The position numbers and the translations under genes were made by a program. A stretch of 64,000 bases of DNA from Ralstonia insidiosa. Lineage in GTDB: Bacteria; Pseudomonadota; Gammaproteobacteria; Burkholderiales; Burkholderiaceae. How positions within the stretch are numbered: the first letter of the stretch is position 1; the number at the start of each line of letters is the position of its first letter. This document shows positions 8,070 to 16,824 of this stretch, piece after piece. The stretch covers positions 1-64,000 of the forward strand of contig NZ_VZPV01000005.1 of the NCBI RefSeq assembly GCF_008801405.1, in the 5' to 3' direction. The notes beneath the pieces were generated by a model. It ran no database searches. It was given only the letters and a program-made list of their open reading frames with translations, and was not told the origin of the DNA.

Positions 8070-10268
8070 GTGAATTCTGAACGTTCTCCTCGCCGCATGA
8101 CACGCGCTTGCGTCGCGACGTTTGCGGTTGCCCTGCTGGTTGCGGGCCGTGTCCAGGCGGCTCCCGATGAGCTTGGTGCGGCATTGGCCCAGCTTTCGCA
8201 AGGGCGTGTCGTGACGCGCAGCTTGTCGCTGGCAGACGTGGGCGTGCGCGAACCGCTGGTGCTGCAGGCGCCGGATGCCATTCGCGAGCTGTACCTGCCG
8301 GTGCCCGCCAACCTGCCGATCTCCGATGCGACGCTCCAGTTGGATGGCGGCTACATGCGTGCAGACGGTGGCCGCACCACCATGCTGGTGTCGCTGGATG
8401 GGGCGCCGGTGCTGGCGCGCGGCTTTACCCAGTTTCAGGGCGATGCTGCGGCCAGCCTGGGTGTGGACGGCGGCCCGCGCCCCACAGGTTTTGTCCGTCT
8501 GGGGCTGCAGTGGTCGTCCATCATCAACGACACCATCTGCACCGACCAGACGGCCATTGGCAACGTGCTGCGTATCGCGCCCACGTCGCGGCTGACGTAC
8601 CGCTTCGATCCGGCTGCGGTCAAGGACCTGCGCACCGCGTGGAGTGCATTGCCGACGGCACCGACGGTGGCGCTGAGCGCAAACAAGGTCGGTGCCCCTG
8701 CGTATGACGTGAGCTGGCGGACGATCGCGCTGCTCCAGGCGGAGAACAAGCGCCCCGCAGTGCGTGCATGGCCCGTTGTGGGCGATACGGTTGACCTGAC
8801 CGGCGTGAGCGTGCCCAAGGCACTGCAGGCCGCGCCTGCATTTGCGGCGCTGGCGGCTGGCGGTCAGCGCAAGCTGGCCAACCCGGCGGAGGTGGGCGCG
8901 TTCGTGCTGCTGGCCTCGCGCTCGGCATTCGCACCCGACATCGTGGTGGCGGATGACGCGTTGCGCGGGAGCCTGAAGGCATCGCTGGATGCACTGCGCG
9001 CGCAGGTTGCCGCGGTCTCCACGTCGGGTGCGGAGGCCTTTGACCAATGGCGTGCACAGACTTGGGCACCCATCACCGAGCCGCTGGCAGCAGGTGAGGT
9101 TCGGCTTGCGCATCTGCCCGGGCAGGTCGTGATCGTGACGGGCGACGTAGGCGGGGTGGCGGCGCTGGCGGCGGCATGGCGTCCGATCGATGCGTCCAAC
9201 CAGATCGTGGTGCACCAGTTGGAGGGCGCACCGCATGCCTACGGTGACAAGGTTGCGCTGGCGCTGCTGGGCGGCGAGCCGCGGACGATGGAGGTGCTGG
9301 GCCGTGCAACGTGGGATGCCAGCTTTGACCTGAGCACCGTCTCCGGCCAGGGCAAGCTGCCGGGCGAAGTGGTGCTCGACGTTGCGGCGGCACCGTCGGC
9401 CAGCGTGAGCGGCCAGGTGGCGTCGGTCTATTTCAACGGCATGCTGATCGGCTCGGAGCTGCTCAAGCAGGATGGCCGCGTACAGCGCATCACGGCGCGC
9501 ATTCCGCGCTACGCGCTGGGCGCATCCAACCTGCTGCGCGTGCTGTTCCAGCGCCCGCCCGAAGACGGCTGCCGTGCGCGTCTGCAAGGCTATCCGGTGG
9601 CCGTGCTGCCGAGCAGCCACGTGACGCTGGAAACCGCCAGCCTCGACCCCGATTTCACCGGCATGGTGGCGCGCTTTGCCTCGCAGGCCAACGTGATCGT
9701 GCCGACGGCCTATCTGGGCGATGCAGCGGCGACGCTGCCGCGTGTCGCACGCCTGGCCAACGCCGCTGGGATCGCGCCCACGCGCAGCCAGCTCACCGCC
9801 GTGGCGGATAACGAGGCGGCTGCGCCCAAAGACACCTTCCTGGCAATCGACGTGCCCCTGCGCGACGAGACCGGCCGCGCCGTGCTGTCGAAAGACCGCC
9901 TGACACTGACGACGGCCTCCGACAAGCTGTTGGCCGATGTTTCGGGCCTGACCAATCTCGGCATCGTTCAGGTGGCGAAGGCGGGCAGTGCGACGGGGGT
10001 GGTCTACCGCACGGTGGGGCCGGTGGCGCCGGTATTGCCGGCCACGCTGCGCCTGTCGCGCGGCGACGTGGCGGTGGTGGCCAGCGACGGCATCGCCCGC
10101 GTGTTCGACACGCTGCACCCCGGTGAAGTGCTGCCCAGCGATGTCGACCGTCCGCGCCTGACCAAGAGCTTCTGGTCGTGGGCAGGGCCGGGCATCGTGG
10201 TGGTGGTGTTCCTGATCCTGTTGGCGGTGGCGGGCTACGCACGCCGGCGTCGTCAGTCCAAGTCGTGA
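8070..10268 (+). CDS. Cellulose synthase BcsB-like periplasmic/membrane subunit
   Basis: The 732-aa protein has a signal peptide (ACVATFAVALLVAGRVQA), a large periplasmic region and one C-terminal membrane span (GPGIVVVVFLILLAVAGYA) with a short RRRRQSKS cytoplasmic tail. This is the BcsB topology. BcsB-like signatures include ICTDQTAIGNVLRIAPTSRL in the first half and CRARLQGYPVAVLPSSHVTL in the second, the latter in the position of the conserved BcsB WAVIDPSS region. In cellulose synthase, BcsB anchors to BcsA and guides the glucan through the periplasm. Here no BcsA is present; the adjacent glycosyltransferase is NfrB, with which this gene overlaps (GTGA). Start is GTG at 8070, with GCGAGA upstream; an ATG at 8097 is possible. 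Confidence 0.85.
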   Translation: MNSERSPRRMTRACVATFAVALLVAGRVQAAPDELGAALAQLSQGRVVTRSLSLADVGVREPLVLQAPDAIRELYLPVPANLPISDATLQLDGGYMRADGGRTTMLVSLDGAPVLARGFTQFQGDAAASLGVDGGPRPTGFVRLGLQWSSIINDTICTDQTAIGNVLRIAPTSRLTYRFDPAAVKDLRTAWSALPTAPTVALSANKVGAPAYDVSWRTIALLQAENKRPAVRAWPVVGDTVDLTGVSVPKALQAAPAFAALAAGGQRKLANPAEVGAFVLLASRSAFAPDIVVADDALRGSLKASLDALRAQVAAVSTSGAEAFDQWRAQTWAPITEPLAAGEVRLAHLPGQVVIVTGDVGGVAALAAAWRPIDASNQIVVHQLEGAPHAYGDKVALALLGGEPRTMEVLGRATWDASFDLSTVSGQGKLPGEVVLDVAAAPSASVSGQVASVYFNGMLIGSELLKQDGRVQRITARIPRYALGASNLLRVLFQRPPEDGCRARLQGYPVAVLPSSHVTLETASLDPDFTGMVARFASQANVIVPTAYLGDAAATLPRVARLANAAGIAPTRSQLTAVADNEAAAPKDTFLAIDVPLRDETGRAVLSKDRLTLTTASDKLLADVSGLTNLGIVQVAKAGSATGVVYRTVGPVAPVLPATLRLSRGDVAVVASDGIARVFDTLHPGEVLPSDVDRPRLTKSFWSWAGPGIVVVVFLILLAVAGYARRRRQSKS

Positions 10269-12451
10269 CGTTCGACGTTATCCAATGGTATGCGGGCCAC
10301 TTGCTGGCCCAGTACTACCACGGGCTGGAGTTGCTGGCCATCGTGGTGGCGGTGCTCATCCTGATTTCGAGCCTCGACGATCTGTTCATCGACGTGTGGT
10401 ACTGGGTGCGCGAGGTCTACCGCTTCTTCACGGTCAAGCGCGTGTACACGCCGCTGACGGCTGAGCAGCTCAAGGCCCGCGCCGAACAGCCGATCGCCAT
10501 CATGGTGCCGGCATGGCTGGAGTACGACGTGATCGCGGCCATGATCGAGAACATGGTCAGCGTGATGGACTACCGCAGCTACATGGTGTTTGTCGGCACG
10601 TATCAGAACGATGCGCAAACGATCAATGAAGTGGAGCGCATGCGCCGCCGCTACAAGCAGTTGCGCCGCGTGGAAGTGCCGCACGATGGCCCGACCTGCA
10701 AGGCCGACTGCCTGAACTGGGTCATCCAGGCCATCTTCAAGCACGAGCGCGATCACAACATCGAGTTTGCCGGCGTGGTGCTGCACGACAGCGAGGATGT
10801 GCTGCATCCCCTGGAGCTGCGTTTCTATAACTACCTGCTGCCGCGCAAGGACATGATCCAGCTGCCGGTGGCCTCGCTCGAGCGCAACTGGTTCGAGCTG
10901 GTAGCCGGCACCTACATGGACGAGTTTGCCGAGTGGCATGGCAAGGACCTCGTCGTGCGCGAAAGCCTGGCCGGCACGGTGCCGTCGGCCGGTGTCGGGA
11001 CGTGCTTCTCGCGACGTGCGCTGCTGGCGCTTGCGGCTGAGACCGACAACCAGCCCTTCAATACCGAAAGTCTGACCGAGGACTACGACGTGGGTGCGCG
11101 GCTGGGCAAGATGGGCATGCAGTCCATCTTTGCGCGCTTTCCCGTGCAGTTCAGCATGCGGCGCAAATCGTGGTTCGGGCTCGGGCCGGAGCGTGACTTC
11201 ACGCTCACCATGCCGCTGTGCGTGCGCGAGTTCTTCCCGGATACCTTCCGCACGGCTTACCGCCAGCGGGCGCGCTGGGCACTGGGCATCGGGCTGCAAG
11301 GCTGGAAGCAGACCGGCTGGACCGGCGGCCCGGCCAACCGTTATCTGCTCGCGCGTGATCGCAAGGGCATCGTCACCGCGTTCGTCGGCATTCTGGCGTA
11401 TGTGCTGATCGTGCAGTTTCTGCTGTTTGCGCTGGTTGACCAGTTTGGATGGATGCCCGAGCTGATCGCCTCGCCGCTGTCGAAGTACGAATGGCTGGGC
11501 ACGCTGCTGTGGTTCAACGCCATCGCGCTGACGCTGCGCGTGGTGCAGCGGGTGTACTTCGTCACCCAGCTGTATGGGTGGGAGCACGGGGTGCTGTCGG
11601 TGCCGCGCATGATCGTCGGCAACTTCATCAACTTCATGGCGGTATCGCGGGCGTGGAAGATGTTCCTCACCCACCTCATTACCGGCAAGCGGCTGGCATG
11701 GGACAAGACCATGCACGACTTCCCTTCGGAGGACGGCTTTACCGGCGAGCGCCCCCGGTTGGGCGAGCTGCTGGTGACGTGGCAGGCGATCGGGCAGGAG
11801 ACCCTGGACCAAGCGCTGCAAGATGCGCATGCCCGTCAGGCGCCCCTGGGCCGTGTGCTGATGGCCAAAGGCTGGCTGGACGACGAAACGTTGGCCGAGG
11901 CGATCGCCTTCCAGGCCGATCTTGAGCGCGGTGCGCTCGACCTGGCGCAGCTGCGCGCGCATGCAGACCTGCTGCCGCTTGACACCGTGATCCGCCACCG
12001 CGTGCTGCCGCAAGGTGAAGACGCTGCGGGGCACGTGGTGCTGTTGGTGGCCAGCCCACTGCCGGACGCGGAGCTTGCGCAGGTGTCTGCCGAACTGCAG
12101 CGCGATGTGGTGCAGCGGATCGTGCGGGAAGGTGAAATTGCCATGGGCCTGCGCCAGTTGCGCGGTATGACCGTGGCCGACGTTGGCGCATTGGCGGCCA
12201 ATGCACCGCAGGTGGGCCACGTGGACGGCCCGACTGCTGCGCGTGGCGTGCCATTGCTGGGCGATCTGCTGATCGAGCGCGGCCATGTTCTGCGCGAAAC
12301 ATTTGACGCCACGCTGCGCGACTACAGCCCCCACCGCGATGGCCGCATTGGCGACTACATGGTGAGCCGCGGCGTGATCTCGCACGAGGCACTGGATGAC
12401 GTGATCAAGGAGCAGCACCGCCTGGGCGGCGTGCTGGCGGCAGCGGCATGA
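10265..12451 (+). CDS. nfrB: NfrB-like inner-membrane glycosyltransferase with c-di-GMP-binding MshEN-type tail
   Basis: The 728-aa GT2 membrane glycosyltransferase is of the phage N4 adsorption protein B family. GTG at 10265 overlaps the stop of the BcsB-like gene. One membrane span lies at ~22-40; the GT2 domain at ~70-345 has HDSEDV (D175, D178), TEDYD (~271-275) and the processive-type QRARW (334-338); membrane spans follow at ~368-392, 411-432 and 446-464. The cytoplasmic tail has MshEN-like motifs in two pairs: RLGELL...I...L..AL (498-521) plus LGRVLMAKGWL...L..AI..Q (528-550), and LLGDLLIERG...F.ATL (664-685) plus RIGDYMVSRGVI...L..VI.EQ (694-717). MshEN motifs bind c-di-GMP, so polymerisation is probably c-di-GMP activated, as reported for E. 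coli NfrB. Predicted donor is UDP-ManNAc from WecB. nfrA follows with an ATGA overlap. Confidence 0.92.
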   Translation: MTFDVIQWYAGHLLAQYYHGLELLAIVVAVLILISSLDDLFIDVWYWVREVYRFFTVKRVYTPLTAEQLKARAEQPIAIMVPAWLEYDVIAAMIENMVSVMDYRSYMVFVGTYQNDAQTINEVERMRRRYKQLRRVEVPHDGPTCKADCLNWVIQAIFKHERDHNIEFAGVVLHDSEDVLHPLELRFYNYLLPRKDMIQLPVASLERNWFELVAGTYMDEFAEWHGKDLVVRESLAGTVPSAGVGTCFSRRALLALAAETDNQPFNTESLTEDYDVGARLGKMGMQSIFARFPVQFSMRRKSWFGLGPERDFTLTMPLCVREFFPDTFRTAYRQRARWALGIGLQGWKQTGWTGGPANRYLLARDRKGIVTAFVGILAYVLIVQFLLFALVDQFGWMPELIASPLSKYEWLGTLLWFNAIALTLRVVQRVYFVTQLYGWEHGVLSVPRMIVGNFINFMAVSRAWKMFLTHLITGKRLAWDKTMHDFPSEDGFTGERPRLGELLVTWQAIGQETLDQALQDAHARQAPLGRVLMAKGWLDDETLAEAIAFQADLERGALDLAQLRAHADLLPLDTVIRHRVLPQGEDAAGHVVLLVASPLPDAELAQVSAELQRDVVQRIVREGEIAMGLRQLRGMTVADVGALAANAPQVGHVDGPTAARGVPLLGDLLIERGHVLRETFDATLRDYSPHRDGRIGDYMVSRGVISHEALDDVIKEQHRLGGVLAAAA

Positions 12452-15003
12452 AGCAACGGAAGACAACCCTCGCACGCCCTGCACGCAACTTGCGGCCGCG
12501 CTGGTCGGCACGACTGGCCATGACCGCACTGGCGGGCGCACTGTGTGCGCCGGCACTGCTGCATGCGCAGACGAACGGCACCAAGCCGCTGCCATTGGCC
12601 GGTGCTGCCTACCGCGTCGCGCAGCAGGCCTACGATGCGTGCAAGCGCCATGCGTATTCCAGTTGCGTTGCACTGGCGCGCGAGGCGATTCGCCAGCGGC
12701 CCGACGTCATGTCGCTCCATCTGCTGCTGGCGGATGCGCTGGCGGCGCAACGGCAGTATGCGGAGGCAGGGCGCGTACTCAATGGCGCCACCGCACGTTT
12801 TGGCCCGGACCGGCAGCTTGCCGAACAGCGCAGGCGCGTTGCAGCCTTGCGGGCGCCCGCCAATGCGGCCGGGCACGTGCAGGCCAAGGACGAGGAGGGC
12901 GGCGCCCTGCTGACAGGCGCAGCACTGGACGCCGCCCAGAACGCCTACAAGGCGTACAACGCCAAGGATTTTGCCGGCGCCGCGCGCTACGCCAACGAGG
13001 TGATTGCGCTGCGCCCCGACCTGAAGCGTTTTCGCCTGTTGCTGATCGACGCCTCCAGCGCCGCCGGCGATGACGCCGCCGCCTGGGACGCCGACATGGC
13101 CACCGTCCAGCAATTTGGCGACAGCGAACCACTGCGCATCCGCCGCGAGTTCATCGGCGTCGGCCTGGGCATGAAGGTGGCGGAGGACGCGCTCAACGCG
13201 CGTCAGTCGGGCGACACAACGCGCGCCATCGCGCTGGCACGCCAGGCAGTGGTCTATGCACCGGCGCGTTTCGACTACCGCTTGCAACTCATCGACGGGC
13301 TGCTCGCCACGGGCGATCTGGCGGGCGTCGAGCGCGCCATGGACGATGCCATCGCCTACGACGATACCGAGATCATGGCGTGGACGTTGCGCGGCTACGC
13401 GCGCGCGGCACAAGGCAAGTCGGAGGCAGCAAACACCGACCTGGCACAGGCGCTCAAGCAGGCCGATGCCACGGCTGCGGTGCGGCGTTCGATGCAAACC
13501 ATTGCTGCCGACATCTGGCTGGCCCAGGGCGAGCCGCAGCGCGTGATTGACGTGCTTGGCGATCTCAAGCCGATCGACGACGACACGGATTCGCTCATCA
13601 CCATGCGCGTACACAGCGCGCGCCGGCAATTGGCAACTGCGTCGGCAACGGCGTCGGCAACTGCGCAGGCAGCAGCGGCCACTCCGGCATCGTCAGCCGA
13701 GGAGACCGCACAACGCGTGGCTGTGGCAGCGCGTCCGGTGATCGACTGTGCCGCCAGCGAGTTCGGGTCGGACTGCGATCTGTATCCGGCCGATCCGGGC
13801 TTTGCGCCGGCACAGGCCTCCGCCCGGGCCGCCGAAGCGAAAGACACCAAGGCGGCGCTTGAGTTCGCCCGTCAGGCCGTGCAGGCGGCACCGCAAGACG
13901 CGCAGCACCGCGTTGATCTGGTCAATGCGCTCATCGACGCCAAGCAGGAGCGGGCGGCGACGAGCGAATCGAAGGCGATCGTTGAGGACGGGCTGCTCGA
14001 TGCCTTGCCACCGCTTTCTGCGGCATACATCGCGCAGCGGGCAGGCGAAGACCAGACTGCTTCCGATTTGTTCGAACGCGCGGACAAGATCACGCCGCTG
14101 TCCATTGACGAGCGCACCGATGCCGCCTATTCGGCCCTGGCAGCGCGCCGCAACCAGCTTGCCATTGCGCATCTGGAGCGCGCCATCGATGCCGGCCTGG
14201 AGCCGCCAGAGGGCGACGATCCGCCGCCCACGCCCCAGGCCATGCTCGACATGCGCGAGGCCCATGCCGACGCCACGCGCAACTGGGGCTTTGACGCGAC
14301 GCTCAGCTACCGTGGCGGCGGCATGCCGTCAGGCCCGCTGCTGACCACCACGCCCGGCGATGCCAACGCCTGGCAGGCGGGCGTGGAGGCATACTGGCGC
14401 CCGTTCGGGCCGCTGGGTGACCGGATGTTTGAAGTCTATGCACGCGCTTTCGAGAGCTTCGGCGTCAAGGGTGGCGAATCCAGCGGTGCCCAGACGCTGC
14501 AGGCTTCCGTGGGCGCGCGCGTCAAGCCGTTCAGCGATCTGAATGTGATCTTCGCCCTTGAGCGCGTGATCCCGATCGGCTCGGCCGCCAATGGGGATTG
14601 GCTGGCGCGCACCGCCTACTCCGATGGCTTTGGCACCGAACGCCGCATTGACGTCCCATCGTGGTGGACCGGCCGCGTTTACGCAGAGGCCGGGCGCTAC
14701 CTGCAGGCCGGCACCAACTACGCCACCGCCAACGCCGAGTTCGGCCGCACCTACCGCATCGACAGTGTCAGCTCGCGCTGGACGGTGTTCCCGTACGTGG
14801 TTGTCGGTGCCGACTATGACAGCAGCATCAACAGCAGCGTGCCGATCGGCGCGGGCGTGGGGGTGTCCACACGCTATGTCTTCCGAGAGAGCAAGTACAA
14901 CGCACCGCAGTCGTACGTCGATGTGTCCTTGCAATACCGCTTCAAGCTGGCCGGCGACGACCGTGCCCGCGGAGTGTTCTTCAACGCCATCTATTCCTAC
15001 TGA
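12448..15003 (+). CDS. nfrA: NfrA-like outer-membrane polysaccharide export protein (TPR plus NfrA C-terminal domain)
   Basis: The 851-aa protein has a signal peptide ending near residue 40 (ALLHA/QTNG), an alpha-helical TPR-like region (~45-600) with repeated A-rich helical pairs such as AYRVAQQAYDACK and AQNAYKAYNAKDFAGAARYA, and a C-terminal beta-rich domain from ~612 (NWGFDATLSYRGGG) to a terminal aromatic (AIYSY), the layout of phage N4 adsorption protein A. NfrA is an outer-membrane protein and, in E. coli, part of the phage N4 receptor. By analogy with PgaA and BcsC, the TPR-barrel architecture suggests export of the polymer made by NfrB. A Ser/Ala/Thr-rich low-complexity linker occurs around residues 390-420. 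It overlaps nfrB by 4 bp and algF-like follows after 4 bp. Confidence 0.9.
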   Translation: MKQRKTTLARPARNLRPRWSARLAMTALAGALCAPALLHAQTNGTKPLPLAGAAYRVAQQAYDACKRHAYSSCVALAREAIRQRPDVMSLHLLLADALAAQRQYAEAGRVLNGATARFGPDRQLAEQRRRVAALRAPANAAGHVQAKDEEGGALLTGAALDAAQNAYKAYNAKDFAGAARYANEVIALRPDLKRFRLLLIDASSAAGDDAAAWDADMATVQQFGDSEPLRIRREFIGVGLGMKVAEDALNARQSGDTTRAIALARQAVVYAPARFDYRLQLIDGLLATGDLAGVERAMDDAIAYDDTEIMAWTLRGYARAAQGKSEAANTDLAQALKQADATAAVRRSMQTIAADIWLAQGEPQRVIDVLGDLKPIDDDTDSLITMRVHSARRQLATASATASATAQAAAATPASSAEETAQRVAVAARPVIDCAASEFGSDCDLYPADPGFAPAQASARAAEAKDTKAALEFARQAVQAAPQDAQHRVDLVNALIDAKQERAATSESKAIVEDGLLDALPPLSAAYIAQRAGEDQTASDLFERADKITPLSIDERTDAAYSALAARRNQLAIAHLERAIDAGLEPPEGDDPPPTPQAMLDMREAHADATRNWGFDATLSYRGGGMPSGPLLTTTPGDANAWQAGVEAYWRPFGPLGDRMFEVYARAFESFGVKGGESSGAQTLQASVGARVKPFSDLNVIFALERVIPIGSAANGDWLARTAYSDGFGTERRIDVPSWWTGRVYAEAGRYLQAGTNYATANAEFGRTYRIDSVSSRWTVFPYVVVGADYDSSINSSVPIGAGVGVSTRYVFRESKYNAPQSYVDVSLQYRFKLAGDDRARGVFFNAIYSY

Positions 15004-15007
15004 TCCT

Positions 15008-15742
15008 ATGCAACGTCGCATGACATTGACCGATTTGATGCGCGCGCTGGGCACGGTGCTCGTGCTGGGCGTGCCCGCCGCCGCGCACGCCGCCGCGCAG
15101 GATGTTGCCAGCCTGTACGGCCCGCAGCCGCCCGCCAACGCCACGTATGTGCGCGTGGTCAACCTGGCCACGCAATCCGCCCGCGTGACGTTGCCGGGCA
15201 GCGAAGCCGCGCAAACGCTGGCAGCCGGCGCATCGACGCGCCTGAGCGTCGTGACCCCAGGTACGCCGCTGCGCGTGACGGTCGATGGGCGCGAGCCCGT
15301 GCAGGCAACCGCCGCGGATGCCGCAGGCGCAGTGTCGGCCAGTGACGCCACTGCCGGCCAGGCCATTACCGTGATGCTCACGCGGGAGTCGCAAGGCTGG
15401 CGCGCCACGCGTGTGGCCAACCCGCAGGAGCGTCTGGATGCCATGCGCGCCACGCTGCGCGTCTACAACGTTGCGGGCGGCGCCTGCGCGGGGAAGATCG
15501 CCGTGGCCGACAACGGCCCGACGGTGTTTGCGCAGGTGCCCGCAGGCACGCAACAGGCCCGCGCCATCAACCCGATTGCCGCCCGCCTGACGGGCAGTTG
15601 CGGCAATGCCACGACGGCGCCGCTGCAACTGCCCACGCTGGCCGCGGGTGACAGCTACAGCCTGTTCCTGGCCGGCGATGCTGCCAAGCCTGTACTCACC
15701 GGCGTGCGCGATGACATCGCCTGGCCGCCCGCCAAGAAGTGA
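15008..15742 (+). CDS. algF: AlgF-like periplasmic protein of polysaccharide O-acetylation
   Basis: The 244-aa secreted protein (signal peptide ending VPAAAHA/AAQD) begins its mature part with VASLYGPQPPANATYVRVVN, which matches the AlgF N-terminus (LY-P-PP-A-YVRV-N). A second beta-rich domain starts near ATLRVYNVAGG. AlgF is the small periplasmic partner in alginate O-acetylation, thought to help pass acetyl groups between the MBOAT AlgI and the AlgJ/AlgX enzymes. The true start is ATG 15008, 4 bp after nfrA; the frame runs much further upstream inside nfrA but that is a shadow. Two cysteines (in GGACAGK and GSCGNA) might form a disulfide. Confidence 0.85.
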   Translation: MQRRMTLTDLMRALGTVLVLGVPAAAHAAAQDVASLYGPQPPANATYVRVVNLATQSARVTLPGSEAAQTLAAGASTRLSVVTPGTPLRVTVDGREPVQATAADAAGAVSASDATAGQAITVMLTRESQGWRATRVANPQERLDAMRATLRVYNVAGGACAGKIAVADNGPTVFAQVPAGTQQARAINPIAARLTGSCGNATTAPLQLPTLAAGDSYSLFLAGDAAKPVLTGVRDDIAWPPAKK

Positions 15743-15771
15743 ATCTCACCACCGAATTTGAAGGCCACTCT

Positions 15772-16824
15772 ATGACCGTATCGCTTCGTTCACCGCTCGG
15801 CTCCGACAGCCAATCCATCGATGCCCGCCGCCGCCGCGTGCTGTTCTCGCTGGGCGCCGCACCGTTGGCCGGTGCACTGGCCGGGTTGCCGAGCCTCGCC
15901 CTGGCCGTGCAGGGTGCACAAGCGCCTGCCACCAAGGCCCAGACCATCATCGAAGGCCGCGACCGCTGGCTGTTCCCCGGTTGGGAAAGCCTGACCGAAG
16001 ACGATACCGCCGGTTGCCTGCAAGCGCTCGATCTCATCCGCAAGGCGGCGGACAAGCTCAGCGCCGCCGATATCCGCACGGTGATCGTCATCGCGCCGCT
16101 CAAGGCCCGTGCCTATGCCGACAAGCTGCCCGATGGCATGACGCTGTCACCGGCGGTGAAGGGCCGCTACGCCGCACTGGCGGCCCACGCCGGCAAGATC
16201 GGGCTCGACATGGTCGACGCAGAGGCGGCCATTGCCACCGTCAACCCGACCGACGACACCACGTTCATCCGCGCCGACTATCACTGGTCCGCGCGTGCCG
16301 CCGAGGCCAACGCCGCCGCAACGGCCAAGCTGCTGCAAGCGCGCGGCTTGTTTACGGAGCGCACCGGTGGAGGCACGCGGCTCGGCAAATGGACGGAAGA
16401 GATCAGCTACGGCGATCTGGCCGACCTGCTGCCGCCGGAAAAGAAGAAGGCGGTCGGCAAGGACCACTTCTTCGTTCGCCAGGCCGGCAACAACAAGGAT
16501 TTGCTCGATAGCGCACCCTCCCAGGTGCAGGTGGTCGGCAACAGCATGGTGCAGCCATACCTCGGTTTTCCGCAGAAGCTCTCGAACGCCATCGACAGCC
16601 TCGTCGGCCTGACCTGGACGTTCGGCAACGTTGGCCCGTGGAAGACGCTGCTGAACTATCTGGAGTCGCCTGCGTTCAAGTCCGCCAAGATCAAGGCGCT
16701 GGTCTGGCAGTTCAATGAAGGCCAGATGATGAACGGCCCGAATGCGGCAACGCAGTGGGATGCCGCTTCGATCATGGCGGAAGACGCGTGGCTGGCCCGC
16801 CTGGACAAGGCACTCGCGCGATGA
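15772..16824 (+). CDS. AlgJ/AlgX-like SGNH acetyltransferase, copy 1
   Basis: The 350-aa exported protein has a twin-arginine-like leader (RRRRVLFSLGAAPLAGALAG). Catalytic-site motifs of the AlgJ/AlgX/DltD-type SGNH fold are visible: DYHW (D169, H171) and VVGNSM (S258). The expected role is transfer of acetyl groups to the polysaccharide in the periplasm. The ATG at 15772 has GAAGG nine bases upstream and is preferred over a GTG at 15739 that overlaps the algF stop. It overlaps the second AlgJ-like gene by an ATGA junction, so the two are translationally coupled. Confidence 0.88.
   Translation: MTVSLRSPLGSDSQSIDARRRRVLFSLGAAPLAGALAGLPSLALAVQGAQAPATKAQTIIEGRDRWLFPGWESLTEDDTAGCLQALDLIRKAADKLSAADIRTVIVIAPLKARAYADKLPDGMTLSPAVKGRYAALAAHAGKIGLDMVDAEAAIATVNPTDDTTFIRADYHWSARAAEANAAATAKLLQARGLFTERTGGGTRLGKWTEEISYGDLADLLPPEKKKAVGKDHFFVRQAGNNKDLLDSAPSQVQVVGNSMVQPYLGFPQKLSNAIDSLVGLTWTFGNVGPWKTLLNYLESPAFKSAKIKALVWQFNEGQMMNGPNAATQWDAASIMAEDAWLARLDKALAR

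Noticed and set aside
7065..10118. 1017-codon open frame on the minus strand across wecB and the BcsB-like gene
   Set aside because: It is antisense to two recognisable genes, His/Arg/Gln-rich as expected of a GC-rich shadow frame, and has no domain.
10253..12673. 806-codon minus-strand open frame opposite nfrB
   Set aside because: Shadow frame: strong family motifs, overlaps and start signals belong to the plus strand.
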